Positions 44,042-55,237 of a DNA stretch of 64,000 bases are shown here, piece by piece; position 1 is the first letter of the stretch, and the number at the start of each line of letters is the position of its first letter. The notes beneath the pieces are model-generated. The model saw only the letters and a list, made by a program, of their open reading frames with translations, ran no database searches and was not told the DNA's origin. The translations under genes and the position numbers were made by a program. Origin of the DNA: Lophium mytilinum (lineage: Eukaryota; Ascomycota; Dothideomycetes; Mytilinidiales; Mytilinidiaceae); NCBI GenBank assembly GCA_010093605.1, contig MU004182.1, positions 326,557 through 390,556 of the forward strand, given 5' to 3'.

Positions 44042-47000
44042 ATGCGCCGCACACGATGGAGCTTCGCTCTCCTGCTCTCTGCTGCCCTCCTGTGGCCAGC
44101 GGGAGCCCAAAAGACACACGGCAACTATTCCACCCCGGTCGATGACCTGCTCGACGCGCCCTTCTCTCTGTACGATGACCGGCCGGACGGTTGCCCTCCG
44201 TGCTTCAACTGCAATCTCGAAGACTTCGCTTGCCACCAGTTCGCCCCGTGTAGCAAGGCGAATGGAAAATGTAGCTGTCCACCTGGGTTCGGGGGGGAGG
44301 ACTGCTCCGATCCAGTCTGTGGAGGCCTGTCCGATGGCAAAGACAGATCGCCACGACAAGACCGATACTGCAACTGCAAAGAGGGCTGGGAAGGCATCAA
44401 CTGCAACGTCTGCAAAACCGACGATGCCTGCAACGCTATGATGCCTGAGGGCAAAGACGGCGTCTGCTACAGAGAAGGGCTTCTAGTTAAGGAGAACTAC
44501 CAGATGTGCGACATCACCAACCGCAAGATCCTCGACCAGCTCAAGGATCAGAAACCTCAGGCAACCTTTTCCTGTACTGAAGAGAATGATGAATGTAACT
44601 TCCAGTGTAAGCATTCAGGCTCGGACATGTCCTCTCTGTTCTCCGCTAATCAAGCTAGTCTGGGTCGATCAGAAAGAGTCCTTCTACTGTGCTCTGGACA
44701 CGTGCGTCTGGAGCGCCACCGCCGAGACCAACCGCAATACCACACAATACAAGTGCAAGAACGTCAAGTGTAAATGTATCCCGGGTCGGATGCTCTGTGG
44801 AGAGGAGGGCTCCATCGATATCGGAGACTTCTTGGCCCAGTCTATCAAAGGTCCTGCTGAGTTCGCGTCGATTTCAACTGAGGGTGGTAGCAAAGAGGAT
44901 GGCAGCATCTTTTCTGAGCCGGCAATGAACGAGCTGATCTCGAGCGTTTTCGGCGACACGAGCATCTTCCTAAAGTGCAATTCTGGAGAGTGCTTGCACA
45001 GGACCGAGCTACCAGGTTACGAACGACCGGTCAAGAAGATTAATACGCCACTGATCGCAGGCGTCATCGCAGGCTGCTCGCTTTTCGTGGTCGCTGTCGT
45101 TCTCACCGTGTGGTATCTTTCAAGAAGAGCTGAGAGGAGGAAATGGGGCGCCATTCATTTGTCTGATGACGAGGAAGATGAAAATGCCAAGCTGCTCGCG
45201 GACCATAAACCAGCTGCTCTCTATTTCCAGAATGTTGCCTACCAACTAAATGGGAAGCAGATTCTTTCTGGTATCACTGGAGCTGTACACCCGGGCGAGC
45301 TTTTGGCCATTATGGGTGCCTCAGGTGCAGGAAAGACGACCTTCCTAGATATCCTTGCCCGCAAGAACAAGAGAGGCGCGATCAACGGGGACTTCTACCT
45401 CAATGGTGAGAGGGTCATCGATGACGAGTTCAGGAGTGTCATTGGTTTTGTCGACCAGGAAGACACGATGCTTTCTACGCTCACTGTGCACGAGACCATA
45501 CTCGACTCCGCCCTTCTTCGACTTCCGAAAGAAATGAGTCGGACGTCTAAAGAGCAAAAGGTTGAGGATGTGGAAAAACAACTCGGGATTTATCACATTC
45601 GAAACCAGGTCATCGGTTCGGAGGAGAGCGTACGAGGTATTTCTGGTGGCGAAAAGCGACGGGTTGGAATTGCCTGTGAGCTTGTCACGAGTCCCAGCAT
45701 ACTTTTCCTGGACGAGCCTACGAGTGGTCTGGATGCTTTCAACGCCTTCAACGTAGTCGAGTGTCTCGTCAGCCTTGTGAAGAACTACAACCGGACTGTC
45801 GTTTTCACGATTCATCAGCCGCGCTCCAACATCGTCGCACTATTCGATCAACTGATCCTTCTTGCGAAAGGAAGGACAGTGTATTCCGGCCCTTTCTCCA
45901 GTTGTCAGCCATACTTTGACGATATCGGGTATCCTTGTCCTCCTGGATTTAACATTGCGGATTATCTTATAGACCTCACTATGCATGCTGGAGCGGCTCA
46001 TACGCCTATCGATGAAGACAGTCCTTTGTTTGCTCGAGACGGGCTTCGCACAAGCGCTAGTAGTGCCATTGCCGTCAAATCCATACCTAGTATCTCCAGC
46101 ATTGGGCCTGAGGCTACCGGTAGCCCTAGCATTTCTAGTATCCGCCCCAAGGGCAAGCGGCGGACCTCAATCAAGCAGCAACAAGAGAGGGAGCTTTTCA
46201 CAAGGAAAAAGAGCAACGCTCCACCAGATGGTACGACTACCCCTAAGAATGATGATGAAGTTTCACTGCTTGATCCGCGCGAGAGCAACGTTCAGTGGCT
46301 AAAATTATCCCGTCAACAAGGTGCACCTCCCCCCCAGATTCTCGAAGATCCCGACGAGCTTCCCCCACCAGCGAATGGAGGCACTGGAACCAACCTCGAC
46401 ACTCTGGTGGTCGCATATGCCACCTCTGAAGTAGCTGGGTCACTCCATGACGATATCTCGGACGCTATCGCCAACGCAAATGAGGCCAATGGGACGCCAC
46501 CTGGCGAACAGGCAAATGGGGTAGCGGTTTCTGGCAAAGTGAGAGGATTCCGCAAGGTTGGCTGGTTTGGACAGTTTACCATCTTGTCCCTTCGGACATG
46601 GCGTAATCTGTACAGGAATCCCATGCTGATGCTCACGCACTACGCGATTGCTATCGTTCTCGCCGTATTCCTCGGATTCCTGTTCTACGGCCTCACAGAC
46701 GACATCAAGGGCTTCCAGAACCGGTTGGGTCTGTTCTTCTTCGTGCTAGCTTTATTCGGCTTCAGCACGTTGACTGTTTTGACAGTCTTCGCCCCAGAGC
46801 GCCTTCTATTCACCCGGGAACGAGCGAAGGGATACTACTCACCCGTGTCCTACTTCGCGGCTAAAGTGCTCTTCGACATCGTGCCGTTACGTCTCATTCC
46901 GCCTATCATTCTAGGCGCGATTGTGTATCCAATGACTGGCTTGATACCAGCCTGGCCCGAGTTCTTGAAGTTCATCCTTTTCCTCGTTTTGTTCAATCTG

Positions 47001-47444
47001 GCTGCCGCTGCCATCTTCCTGTTTATCGGAATTGTCTTTAGGAACAGCGGAGTTGCGAACTTGATTGGCATCCTAGTCATGCTTTTCAGTCTCCTCTTCT
47101 CGGGATTCTTCCTCAATCAAGAAAGTATTCCCGTTGCTGCCAAGTGGCTTCAATCGGTAAGTCTTCTTGATAGTACGACCATGACCTTATCGCTAACGTA
47201 ACTGTAGCTGTCGATCTTCCACTATGCCTTCGAAGGCCTCATCGTCAACGAAGTGAAGTATCTCAGTCTCGTCGACCACAAGTATGGACTAGACATCGAA
47301 GTCCCAGGATCTGCTATCCTCAGCTCCTTTGGTTTCAACACCCTGGCCCTATGGCGCGATTGCATCAATCTCGCCATATTCGGGGCGATATTTGTCGTCC
47401 TAGCTTATGCTGCTATGCACATCCTTCTGCTTGAAAGGCGATAA
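44042..47444 (+). CDS. ADP1: ADP1-like ABCG transporter with EGF-like ectodomain
   Basis: Half-size ABC transporter in ABC-TMD order with a long extracytosolic N-terminus, the layout of yeast Adp1. Three exons: 44042-44606, 44659-47156, 47208-47444; introns of 52 and 51 bp; 1,099 aa (yeast Adp1 is about 1,050). A signal peptide (about 1-22) is followed by a cysteine-rich region with EGF-like [12 protein letters not shown] and [12 protein letters not shown], then a membrane helix (about residues 325-350), then the [12 protein letters not shown] Walker A, ISGGEKRR signature, [11 protein letters not shown] Walker [10 protein letters not shown]-loop. A Ser-rich linker precedes the six-helix TMD ([20 protein letters not shown]). 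Its substrate is unknown; ER or plasma-membrane lipid or sterol transport is a family-level guess. Confidence 0.9.
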
Positions 47445-47673
47445 ATAGATTAGGACATGGTCATTCCTTTCACAATGTATCTATAGGCCTTCATGAATGA
47501 CACGTCATTCGGTTTTCTGATTTTATTGACTTCACATTTCCTTCTGCATACTTGTGTTCTCAGGTCAAGATTTCTTCGCTGTAAGTCTTGATTAAGCATA
47601 TATCAGGCGTTATCTACCATATTTTCATCAACCTTACTTGGAAGACTTTGCACTGCTCTTTTCGCCCGGCGTA

Positions 47674-49693
47674 CTAACGCTGATCAATCTTTTCAAGTAG
47701 CCAATCTGGTACACTCGGCTTCTGATCCCATTTCGCTTCCCATATCTCTTCCCAGCCATCAACAGTAGACGGCAATGCGAACACAGCTGTTACGAACCAC
47801 TCAGTCTGTCCAGCGCCTAAGTACTGATACAATGTAGGCACTACTGAGCGCGACTCTACAAGATTTGAGTTTGCGTCTGCGAAGAGAATCCCGCCTTTTC
47901 GCCCCGGAGACTTTAATTCCGAAATTCCAACGACGCCAGATCGAGACATAGCAAAGGCCTGGCCCTGGTCGTGGCTGAAACCTTCCATTTGACTCTCATC
48001 AAATCCTGTGAAGGGCCTTCCATCAGACTCGCGGCATCCATGTATAGCAAAACCTCCTTCGGCCGTCTTGAGATCTCTTCCAGACGTAATACGATGAGCT
48101 CTAAGATGCCAATTTTCAGAGCCTTGCGCCGGCGGGATTAAGTATGTCTCCACAACTACATCTTTCCACGATGTCATACTGGATACGAGCACTGAGGATC
48201 CGTCATATTCTTCAATTCTCGAGTCTTCCACTGCCCGCCGCATTTTCCACATCTCGCCAACATCGTCCGAAAATGCTAACGAAGACTCTGGAACATACTG
48301 TTCCAGCGAGTAGGAGCCGGTGGGTACGGAGTATGCAAATGCGGCACTGTAGGCAAATTTGCCGTACTTAGCTTGCGTTGCCTTGATTGGATAGTGGCAG
48401 GCCTGGCCTGACGACAGCAGGAAACTGCGGCCACCACTTCGAATGTCAATGTGTCTTGGATGAGGAAGCGGCTTTGCAATTGATGTATTCGCAAATGGAT
48501 GCGGTTCTTCTTTAGCAGTCCAAAAGGGATGAGATGCGGGCATTGCGAGATTCGCAAAAGATAACATACACCAATACGGGGATCCCGGGGAGTTGTAGTT
48601 CTCGGCGAGGTAGGTATTTGGGTATGAGTACCCAATGCTGAGCATGCCGTTGGACTGGAAGATGTCGTGTTGCGTACTCCACCATCTAAGATTACGCAGC
48701 CAGATACCCTTCACCACACCCCAAGTCAGTGGGGCTAGAAGCTCAACATCAGCGAAGACCACCGCGCCCCAGAACGCAACCATGGCCCAGCGATACGTTA
48801 GGCTGCGACCGAAAGTGATTGCTCGTCCTGCTGGGTCGAAGTAGTGCACAAAATCTAATGCGTACATGCGAGCTCGATTGCGATACTCTTCAGCCTGAAC
48901 TGGATCGGTATCTGCTGCGAGTTTAGAGTAGAGAAGTTGCAGGTACTGTATGGCGACGGAGCTATAGTAATAGTCCATCTGTCGGTAACCTTCCGGGCCA
49001 TCGTTGGACCAGCCATCTCCGCGATAGAAGCTGTTCAATTGCTTGATATCCGCATCGAGACGGGATTGAGAAAGAATAGCACCGTTCTTTGCAAGACCGA
49101 GATTTGCAAAGACTCGGAACCAGAGCCTGCCATATTGTCAACTCGAATGCACTGTATATTGGAAACTTTCGCCCGCCGGCTGTTAAATTGGAATACACGC
49201 ACCAGTTTGTGTCGGGCATGTCCTTGTCATTCACACTGCCGAGCCAAGTTTCCACGTTCTTCTTCTCCTTTTCCGTCAGGGGCTCCCAGAAATACTTATG
49301 AGCAATGGCGAGCGTGTAGCCTATTGGGCACGCTTCGACCATTCTCTGATCAGAATCCTCCATCAAGCCCCAGAGCTCCGGGCTTTCTGGATCAGTTCCA
49401 GTAACAAGCCCTTTGACAAACCGCTCTGTGCTTGCATATTTGCTACCACCGGCTAGCAAAGGGGCCAACGCCCACAGAGGCCGCGCATAGCCCTCGATCT
49501 GAGCAGCGGTCTCGCCAAAACATGTGCCCGTACTCCCCACCTTCGCCATGGAGTATAGCGGCGAGCTACCCTGGGCCAGCCGATCCAAGAGAGAGGCCAC
49601 GGCGTCAACGACATCCGCTCTAGACCGCAGTGGATTGGTGGAGAAGGGGTGAAGGGGGAATGCCCTATTCGCGGCAGCGGTAGTAGCTGTCAT
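47674..49693 (-). CDS. DUF2264 domain protein
   Basis: Two exons (49693-49203 and 49126-47674; 76-bp intron with GTGCGT donor) give 647 aa, the usual size of this family. Splicing rebuilds [20 protein letters not shown]. Family signs are the [20 protein letters not shown] segment, [21 protein letters not shown], and the aromatic [10 protein letters not shown] region. The first part looks like an (alpha/alpha)6 barrel and the rest like a beta-sandwich, as in carbohydrate-active enzymes acting on polysaccharides; DUF2264 has no firmly established reaction that I know of. There is no signal peptide, so it is probably cytosolic. It is divergent from a former sugar transporter, which loosely supports a carbohydrate role. 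Confidence 0.9.
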
Positions 49694-50562
49694 GATTGCC
49701 GAACAGCTCTGATAGCGAGGGACTGGAGATACGGAGTATTTCTTTCCTCAACAGAAGCTCATGTTCTCTGGGCTGTAGTGATGCAAAGGACAGCATTGAT
49801 ACTTGGACGTCTGGCCAAGCACAAGCTAACTGCATCAGTTCGACATATCGAGGCGCTTGATACTCCTCGTGGCCACCCCCTCTGCTGACGACGGTAGTTT
49901 GCGGATAAATGGCTGCCCCTGCGTGGTGTTTAGCCACCCCGACCATGATGCTGGAAAAACCGTTGCACTCGCCGGGGGTGTACATGCTGGGGTCCCCGCA
50001 GCCGTTGTCTACCTCAGGCTACACTACCCCAGCTTTCGACGTGTGCTACGTCCGCTCATCTCGAGTTACTGTTGTGCGAAGCAAGGACCTATCCAACGCG
50101 TGACACGCGATATTACTCTCCACTTTGGCGCTAGTGATGGCCATGTTTTCCCACAAATTAGGCCAGTCGCCGAGGACATGGCCCTAGCCTAGTTGTGCGG
50201 ATGCAAAGCGATTGGGTTGCATGCTAGGCTGGTGTCCGGGTTGCTAGGACGTCGTACCTTATGTTCCAAGAGAGGCCTGATATGGAAGATTGCTTATAGA
50301 TATCGCGATATGGCCGTGGATGTGATAGCCAAAGACACGTTGCACCGCTTTTCCCCATTGAAGCTGGCCACGACGTCTGTACGCTTTGTTCCCCTTAAAA
50401 TGACGAAGCAGCAACAGAAATTGTCTTCTCATCTTCTGATATCTACCCTGGGACTGTTGATAGATCGCCGACTATCCCAATTGCCTCTTTCAACTACCTA
50501 GACTTCTAGAGTAGACCACTTCTCCTCGAATCGTTGACCCTCTTTGGTAACACTTCACTACA
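49694..50562. other. Divergent intergenic region with two CreA-type motifs
   Basis: About 870 bp between the DUF2264 gene and the sugar transporter pseudogene. It contains CCGGGG (49972-49977) and CCCCGC (49994-49999), both fitting the SYGGRG core of the carbon catabolite repressor CreA. Six-base motifs arise often by chance, so this is only suggestive. No gene is seen. Confidence 0.35.
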
Positions 50563-52863
50563 ATGGCCACAATAGTGCATCCGACACCTGGACGCGGAGT
50601 GCGATTCCTCCAATACATTGTCAAGAATGACTCAATGAAACAAGACTCACCTGAAATCTATGGTTGGCGAGTCTTTATGCTTGCATGCTCCGCTTGCTTC
50701 GGTGGCATGCTATTTGGTATGGACATTGGGACTATTGGTACGTGAAGCGCTCAGTGACAACGCTTTCCACTATTCATCCGCTGATATCAGCAATCATATA
50801 GGTGGAGTTTTGACTTTACCAGCCTTCATGCAGTAAGATAGAAGGATAACCAATCGAGAACCCATCTATTCCACAAGCTTATCTTCGCATCGGGAAGTAC
50901 GGCCTCGACAAACTGAGCAAGGTCGGCCAAGCAGACCTCTCAGCCAAAATTGCGTCGACTGTGTAAGCAGGATGTTTCCTGGGATGCTTCATCTTTGCCT
51001 GGATTTCAGACAGATGGGGACGAAGGCCGGCGTTGATGCTAGCTGGCATCATAACTTGCATTGGATGCGTTTTTCAGGCTGCCGCCGAAGGTCAGATATC
51101 CGTGATATATATCGGGCGGTCAGTAAACTCTCCACATCTAAGATAGGACGAGGCTGATGGTCATGGAGTGTGTAGATTCATTGCTGGAGTGGGAGTCGGA
51201 GGCGCTTCAATGGCCGTTCCTCTCTATATTTCTGAAAACGCTCCCAGAGCTATTCGTGGAGGGTTAACGGGCATCTACCAGCTATTTGTAAGTTCTTCTC
51301 CTCGAGGCAATGGTCTAGGGGCTAACAAGGTGCGCCGCAGTAGATAGCGACAGGCACTATGCTTGCTTACGTACATCTCCGCGAAAGCAACCCCTATATC
51401 TAGTCATCGTCTAATCGCAAATAGTGGGTAAATTATGGCTCGATACTCCATCTCCATGGCCCAAGCACTTACAGTAGACCCCCTTTCTCCCTCTGCTCAC
51501 CGCCCCTATCTTCAGCTAACCTCCACAGTCGTCCCCCTGACTATGCAAGCCCTCCCAGCCATCCTCCTCTTCACCTGCATGGCCCTGAACAAAGGATCCC
51601 CCCGATTCCTCGCCAAAGCTGACCAGTGGGATCAAGCAACCGCCTGCCTCACCCGCGTGCGCAACCTCCCCGCCGACCACCCCTACATCCGCGCCGAGCT
51701 ATCCGACATGGCGGAGTAGCTCGAGCACGAGCGGCTACTAATCGGCGGCAGCTCGCTGCACGACCTCCTCCGCGAGATGTGGACGATACCCGGGAACCGG
51801 AAACGCGCGCTAATATCCATTGGGCTGATGATATGCCAACAGATGACTGGCACAAACGCCATAAACTACTAGTCAGTCCTCCCTCTCATACATCCTCGCA
51901 TCGAAAGAATGACCGCAAAGCTGCCGTCATCTTTAAAATTTACTTTCCCTCTTACTGATGGGTGTGATGTACATACACAGCGCCCCCCAAATCTTCAAAA
52001 ACCTCGGCGTCGTCGGCACCTCGACCAACCTCCTCACAACCGGGATCTACGGCGTCGTCAAAACCGCCACCTGCGCCGCTTTCCTCCTCTTCGCCGCCGA
52101 CTCGCTTGGCCGCCGCCGCTCGCTGCTCTAGACGTCGCTCGCGCAGGGCACGGCCATGTACTACATCGGGCTGTACGTGCGCATCAAGCCCCCCGTCGAG
52201 GGCGCCGAGGTCCCGCCCGCCGGCTACGTCGCGCTCGTGTGCATCTTCCTCTTCGCGGCGTTCTTCCAGTTTGGGTGGAGCCTCGTGTGCTGGATCTATA
52301 TGAGCGAGATCCCGACGGTAAGGTTAAGGAATTTGAATGTGGCGATTGCGGCGGCGTGAGTATCTCTTTTGTCCTAGCCTGGGTTTCTCCGCTAATGTCG
52401 GGGCAGTACGCAGTGGTTGTTTAATTTTGTGGTGGCGAGGGCGACGCCGGATATGTTGGCGACGGTGGGGAGTCATGGGTATGGGTGAGTTTGGGATTTT
52501 TGCGTTCAAATTCTTGGTTTGGTGGCGAAGAAGGAAGGGCTTGGCTAACTTGAGGATAGGACATTCTTGATATACGGCTCCTTCTGTTTTGCTATGTTCT
52601 TCTTTGTCTGGGTCTTGATCCCCGAGACGAAGGGCCTCTCGCTCGAGCGCATGGACGAATTCTTCGGGATTGCGGAGCTGGTCGAGCATCTCGAGGGGGA
52701 TAGAGAGCTGCATGGAGATTCTCGTATCGCTACCGACACCGATGCCGCGTCGGATGGGAGGAGGACGAGTATTGAGAAGATTGATACTGGCGAGGAGAGG
52801 ATAGAGGTGACTAACGCAGGAAAAGGGGGTGCGGACAGGGGGGTTACTGTGAAGGAGCTTTAG
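50563..52863 (+). pseudogene. MFS sugar transporter pseudogene (glucose/quinate permease type)
   Basis: The sequence follows the sugar-porter family from MDIGTIGGVLTLPAF through ISDRWGRRPALM (motif A), [60 protein letters not shown] and PETKGLSLE, interrupted by several short introns (for example 51370-51424 and one from about 51474 to 51529). Three stops lie in otherwise conserved frame: TAA at 50964-50966 (normally Gln in STLQAGCF-like text), TAG at 51717-51719 (Gln before LEHER) and TAG at 52129-52131 (Trp after RRRSLL). All three fit a CpA to TpA change on one strand or the other. The joint after PAFMQ (about 50832-50890) also does not splice cleanly. Surrounding codons remain conserved, so the loss is recent. 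Confidence 0.8.
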
Positions 52864-53342
52864 GAACGGCAGGGTTTGGGTGAGATAGAGTCATATGAAT
52901 GTAATGCTTTTGAACATGTCAAAACCGTATTTGAAGTACCCCTAGGTGTGGAATCAAGATGTCCTGAAACGAATTTCATGAGCCTGGTTTGCGATCCTGG
53001 GCTTGAGGACTAGAATAATGGAGTTAAATCGCGCTCTAGTCTTCGCAAACGTGGAAGTGAAAATCGACATCACCTTGAAGCGCCCCAGACGCCATTGAAA
53101 GCTCCGTAGTTGTACCGCTGTCAAGACTGACTACAGTAGGATAGATTCAAGACCTGCTGCCAGGGTGGTCCTGCGTGACGATGATGCAGGGGCAGAGAAT
53201 GAAAGAAAAGGTACAGTATAGAAGGCAAGAAAGCCCTGCACATGTACAGTGATGAAACATTTGGAACGATACGTATATACAGCGACCCTGTTGAGTCTAA
53301 TCGTTCAATAATAGTACAGTAGAACTTACAAGCCCAAGTACA
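52864..53342. other. Convergent intergenic region, no gene seen
   Basis: About 480 bp between the pseudogene and COX10, containing the two 3' ends. No motif was recognised. Confidence 0.5.
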
Positions 53343-54899
53343 TCACGGCAACCTCCCTCGATCAACCACTAATGAGTCCACCTCGGGCTCTTCGTCATCC
53401 AACTCTTCATCCTCGCCATAAAAGAGTAGGTCTGATTCCGGCTGCCCGAAAAGCCCTCGCCAGATCCTCTCCCACAGCCCCTTCTTCTCCGCCATGGCCA
53501 GAACCATAACGATCGGAAGATGCCAGACACTAGCCCAAAATAGGCCCCTTGCTGTACCCTTATGGCCCTTCTCTCGCCAAAATTGAACAGATTTATACAC
53601 CATCCAGCCATTAATCACGCTACTCGTCGCTATGAACCCCCAATCTGTGACACCCACGTAGGCCAGGCCAAAGCAGACAGGAAACATCAGAACCGCGTAG
53701 CGTAGGGCGACACGGCCGTTTTGCGCGGGGTTCACCCAGCAGAGCATCCGGTACCCGGCGAACTTGTACTCGTCTCGGATGGCCCAGCTGAGGGCGTTGA
53801 AATGGGGGAATTGCCACGCAAAGAGGAGCGCTGCCAGCAGCCATCCTCCTGCACTGCCTTCTCCAAAGAGGAGTTCCTCCCATGTCCCGTTCTGAGCGCA
53901 TTGCCCGGCCGCAGCAGTCCAGCCCATCAGGGGTGGTATGCCACCAACCACCGCTCCGGCCCAGGTGTTTATTACTGAGATCCGTTTCAGAGGCGTGTAC
54001 ACACCAGCGTATAAGAAGATGTTCAGGCCGCCGAGGAAGGCTGTGGTGGGGTTGACGCCGTAGTAGAGGGCAGCTACGCCGACTGTACCACACCCAATGG
54101 CGAAGAGCAGGGCACCTGTTGGGCTGATGAGCTTGCGCACCAGAGGCCGGTTCCGGGTACGGGTCATCATAGCGTCGTATTTGGGCTCGAATAGCATGTT
54201 GAAGGCGTTAGCTGAGGAGCAGCATAGTGCTGTCCCCGTAGTGAGGAAAAGAAGCGTGAGGGTCGAGAGAGAGGGCGCGGCCGTGGCGGCTGGGGCAAGG
54301 AGTGCGGGCACTGGGTATAACGAGTAGGCTGTTGTAGTTGTGAGGACGATTAGGAAACTGAGGCGTGGTTTGGTCAGGGAGAGGTATGTCGCGAGCACCC
54401 GCCGAATGGAGTTGGCGGGCAGATTCGACGACACGGTGGTGAGGCGGGAGGAGGCATCCGGGGCAATGGGGTAGCTGGCCTCTGAAGATTCGGGCCCAGA
54501 GGTTTCCTTCTGTACGCTTTCTCCTCGCAGTCGTTTGCGTCGGCGGTGAGGTAGCTCCTCGGATATTGCCTGTGAGGGTTGTTCAGCGGAGGGGGCCCCT
54601 CGGGGGAGCTCTGCTGCTGCTGCTGTGGCGATAGTCTCCTTCAACCGCGGGGAAGCATTGCGCAGGCCCCGCGTTGTCCGTCCGAATGTCTCCTTCAGAG
54701 TGCCATTGGCCCAGAAATAGTCCTTGGTGAAGGTGCTCCGGCCGGTCGCTGCGGCCACAGCATCGCGCTGCGAACGGGTTGAGAAGGGTCGGGCGGCGGC
54801 GGCGGGCGACCGGGACAAGCGTCGTAGACAGCGAAAGCACACGCTGGTGCTGTTTTCAGGCACGAGAAAGGAGCGTAGAACCGGCGGGCGGGCGAGCAT
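53343..54899 (-). CDS. COX10: Protoheme IX farnesyltransferase (heme O synthase)
   Basis: Mitochondrial inner-membrane enzyme that attaches a farnesyl group to heme b to form heme O, the first step of heme A synthesis for cytochrome c oxidase. Intron-free, 518 aa from the ATG at 54899; upstream codons are in frame but begin with GTG. The N-terminus is a basic, Arg/Ser-rich mitochondrial presequence (CLRRLSRSPAAAARPFSTRS). After a variable linker, the UbiA-type membrane core has NAFNMLFEPKYDAMMTRTRNRPL (the Asp-rich NxxxDxxxD-like motif plus TRNRPL), YTPLKRISVINTWAGAVVGG and the WQFPHFNALSW segment. Nine hydrophobic helices are expected. The C-terminus is acidic. Confidence 0.95.
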   Translation of the reverse strand: MLARPPVLRSFLVPENSTSVCFRCLRRLSRSPAAAARPFSTRSQRDAVAAATGRSTFTKDYFWANGTLKETFGRTTRGLRNASPRLKETIATAAAAELPRGAPSAEQPSQAISEELPHRRRKRLRGESVQKETSGPESSEASYPIAPDASSRLTTVSSNLPANSIRRVLATYLSLTKPRLSFLIVLTTTTAYSLYPVPALLAPAATAAPSLSTLTLLFLTTGTALCCSSANAFNMLFEPKYDAMMTRTRNRPLVRKLISPTGALLFAIGCGTVGVAALYYGVNPTTAFLGGLNIFLYAGVYTPLKRISVINTWAGAVVGGIPPLMGWTAAAGQCAQNGTWEELLFGEGSAGGWLLAALLFAWQFPHFNALSWAIRDEYKFAGYRMLCWVNPAQNGRVALRYAVLMFPVCFGLAYVGVTDWGFIATSSVINGWMVYKSVQFWREKGHKGTARGLFWASVWHLPIVMVLAMAEKKGLWERIWRGLFGQPESDLLFYGEDEELDDEEPEVDSLVVDRGRLP

Positions 54900-55237
54900 G
54901 GCGGAGGGTGCAATTCTCCGTTGACATAGGTTGGGGCCGCGATGCTCTTGAACGCAAATCGAGGTCACACGGGCCAAGCACCCGCAAGCCGAATCAGCAC
55001 CGAACAAATGGTCAGCCCACCAACATTCGAGCTTCCCTGTAACATTCACTGCCCTAGTGTGCCGGACTGCATCGACAACTGCATTCAGTGGATGGACTCG
55101 GTATTATACAATGCTAAGCACGTCTAAGTAAGCTGCTAGGGGCGTCCTCGAACCCCTCCGCCCGCGAGAATGCAGTGTAGTTATCCACGAATGGAACCAG
55201 GCCCAAAATGATGTTACAAAACCCCGTCTCCAGAACT
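54900..55237. other. Intergenic between COX10 and RPN2
   Basis: About 340 bp with the COX10 promoter and the RPN2 3' end. No gene is seen. Confidence 0.5.

Noticed and set aside
55120-55190. GGGGTTCGAGGAC on the minus strand, resembling a tRNA B box
   Set aside because: No A-box, cloverleaf or acceptor stem could be drawn around it.
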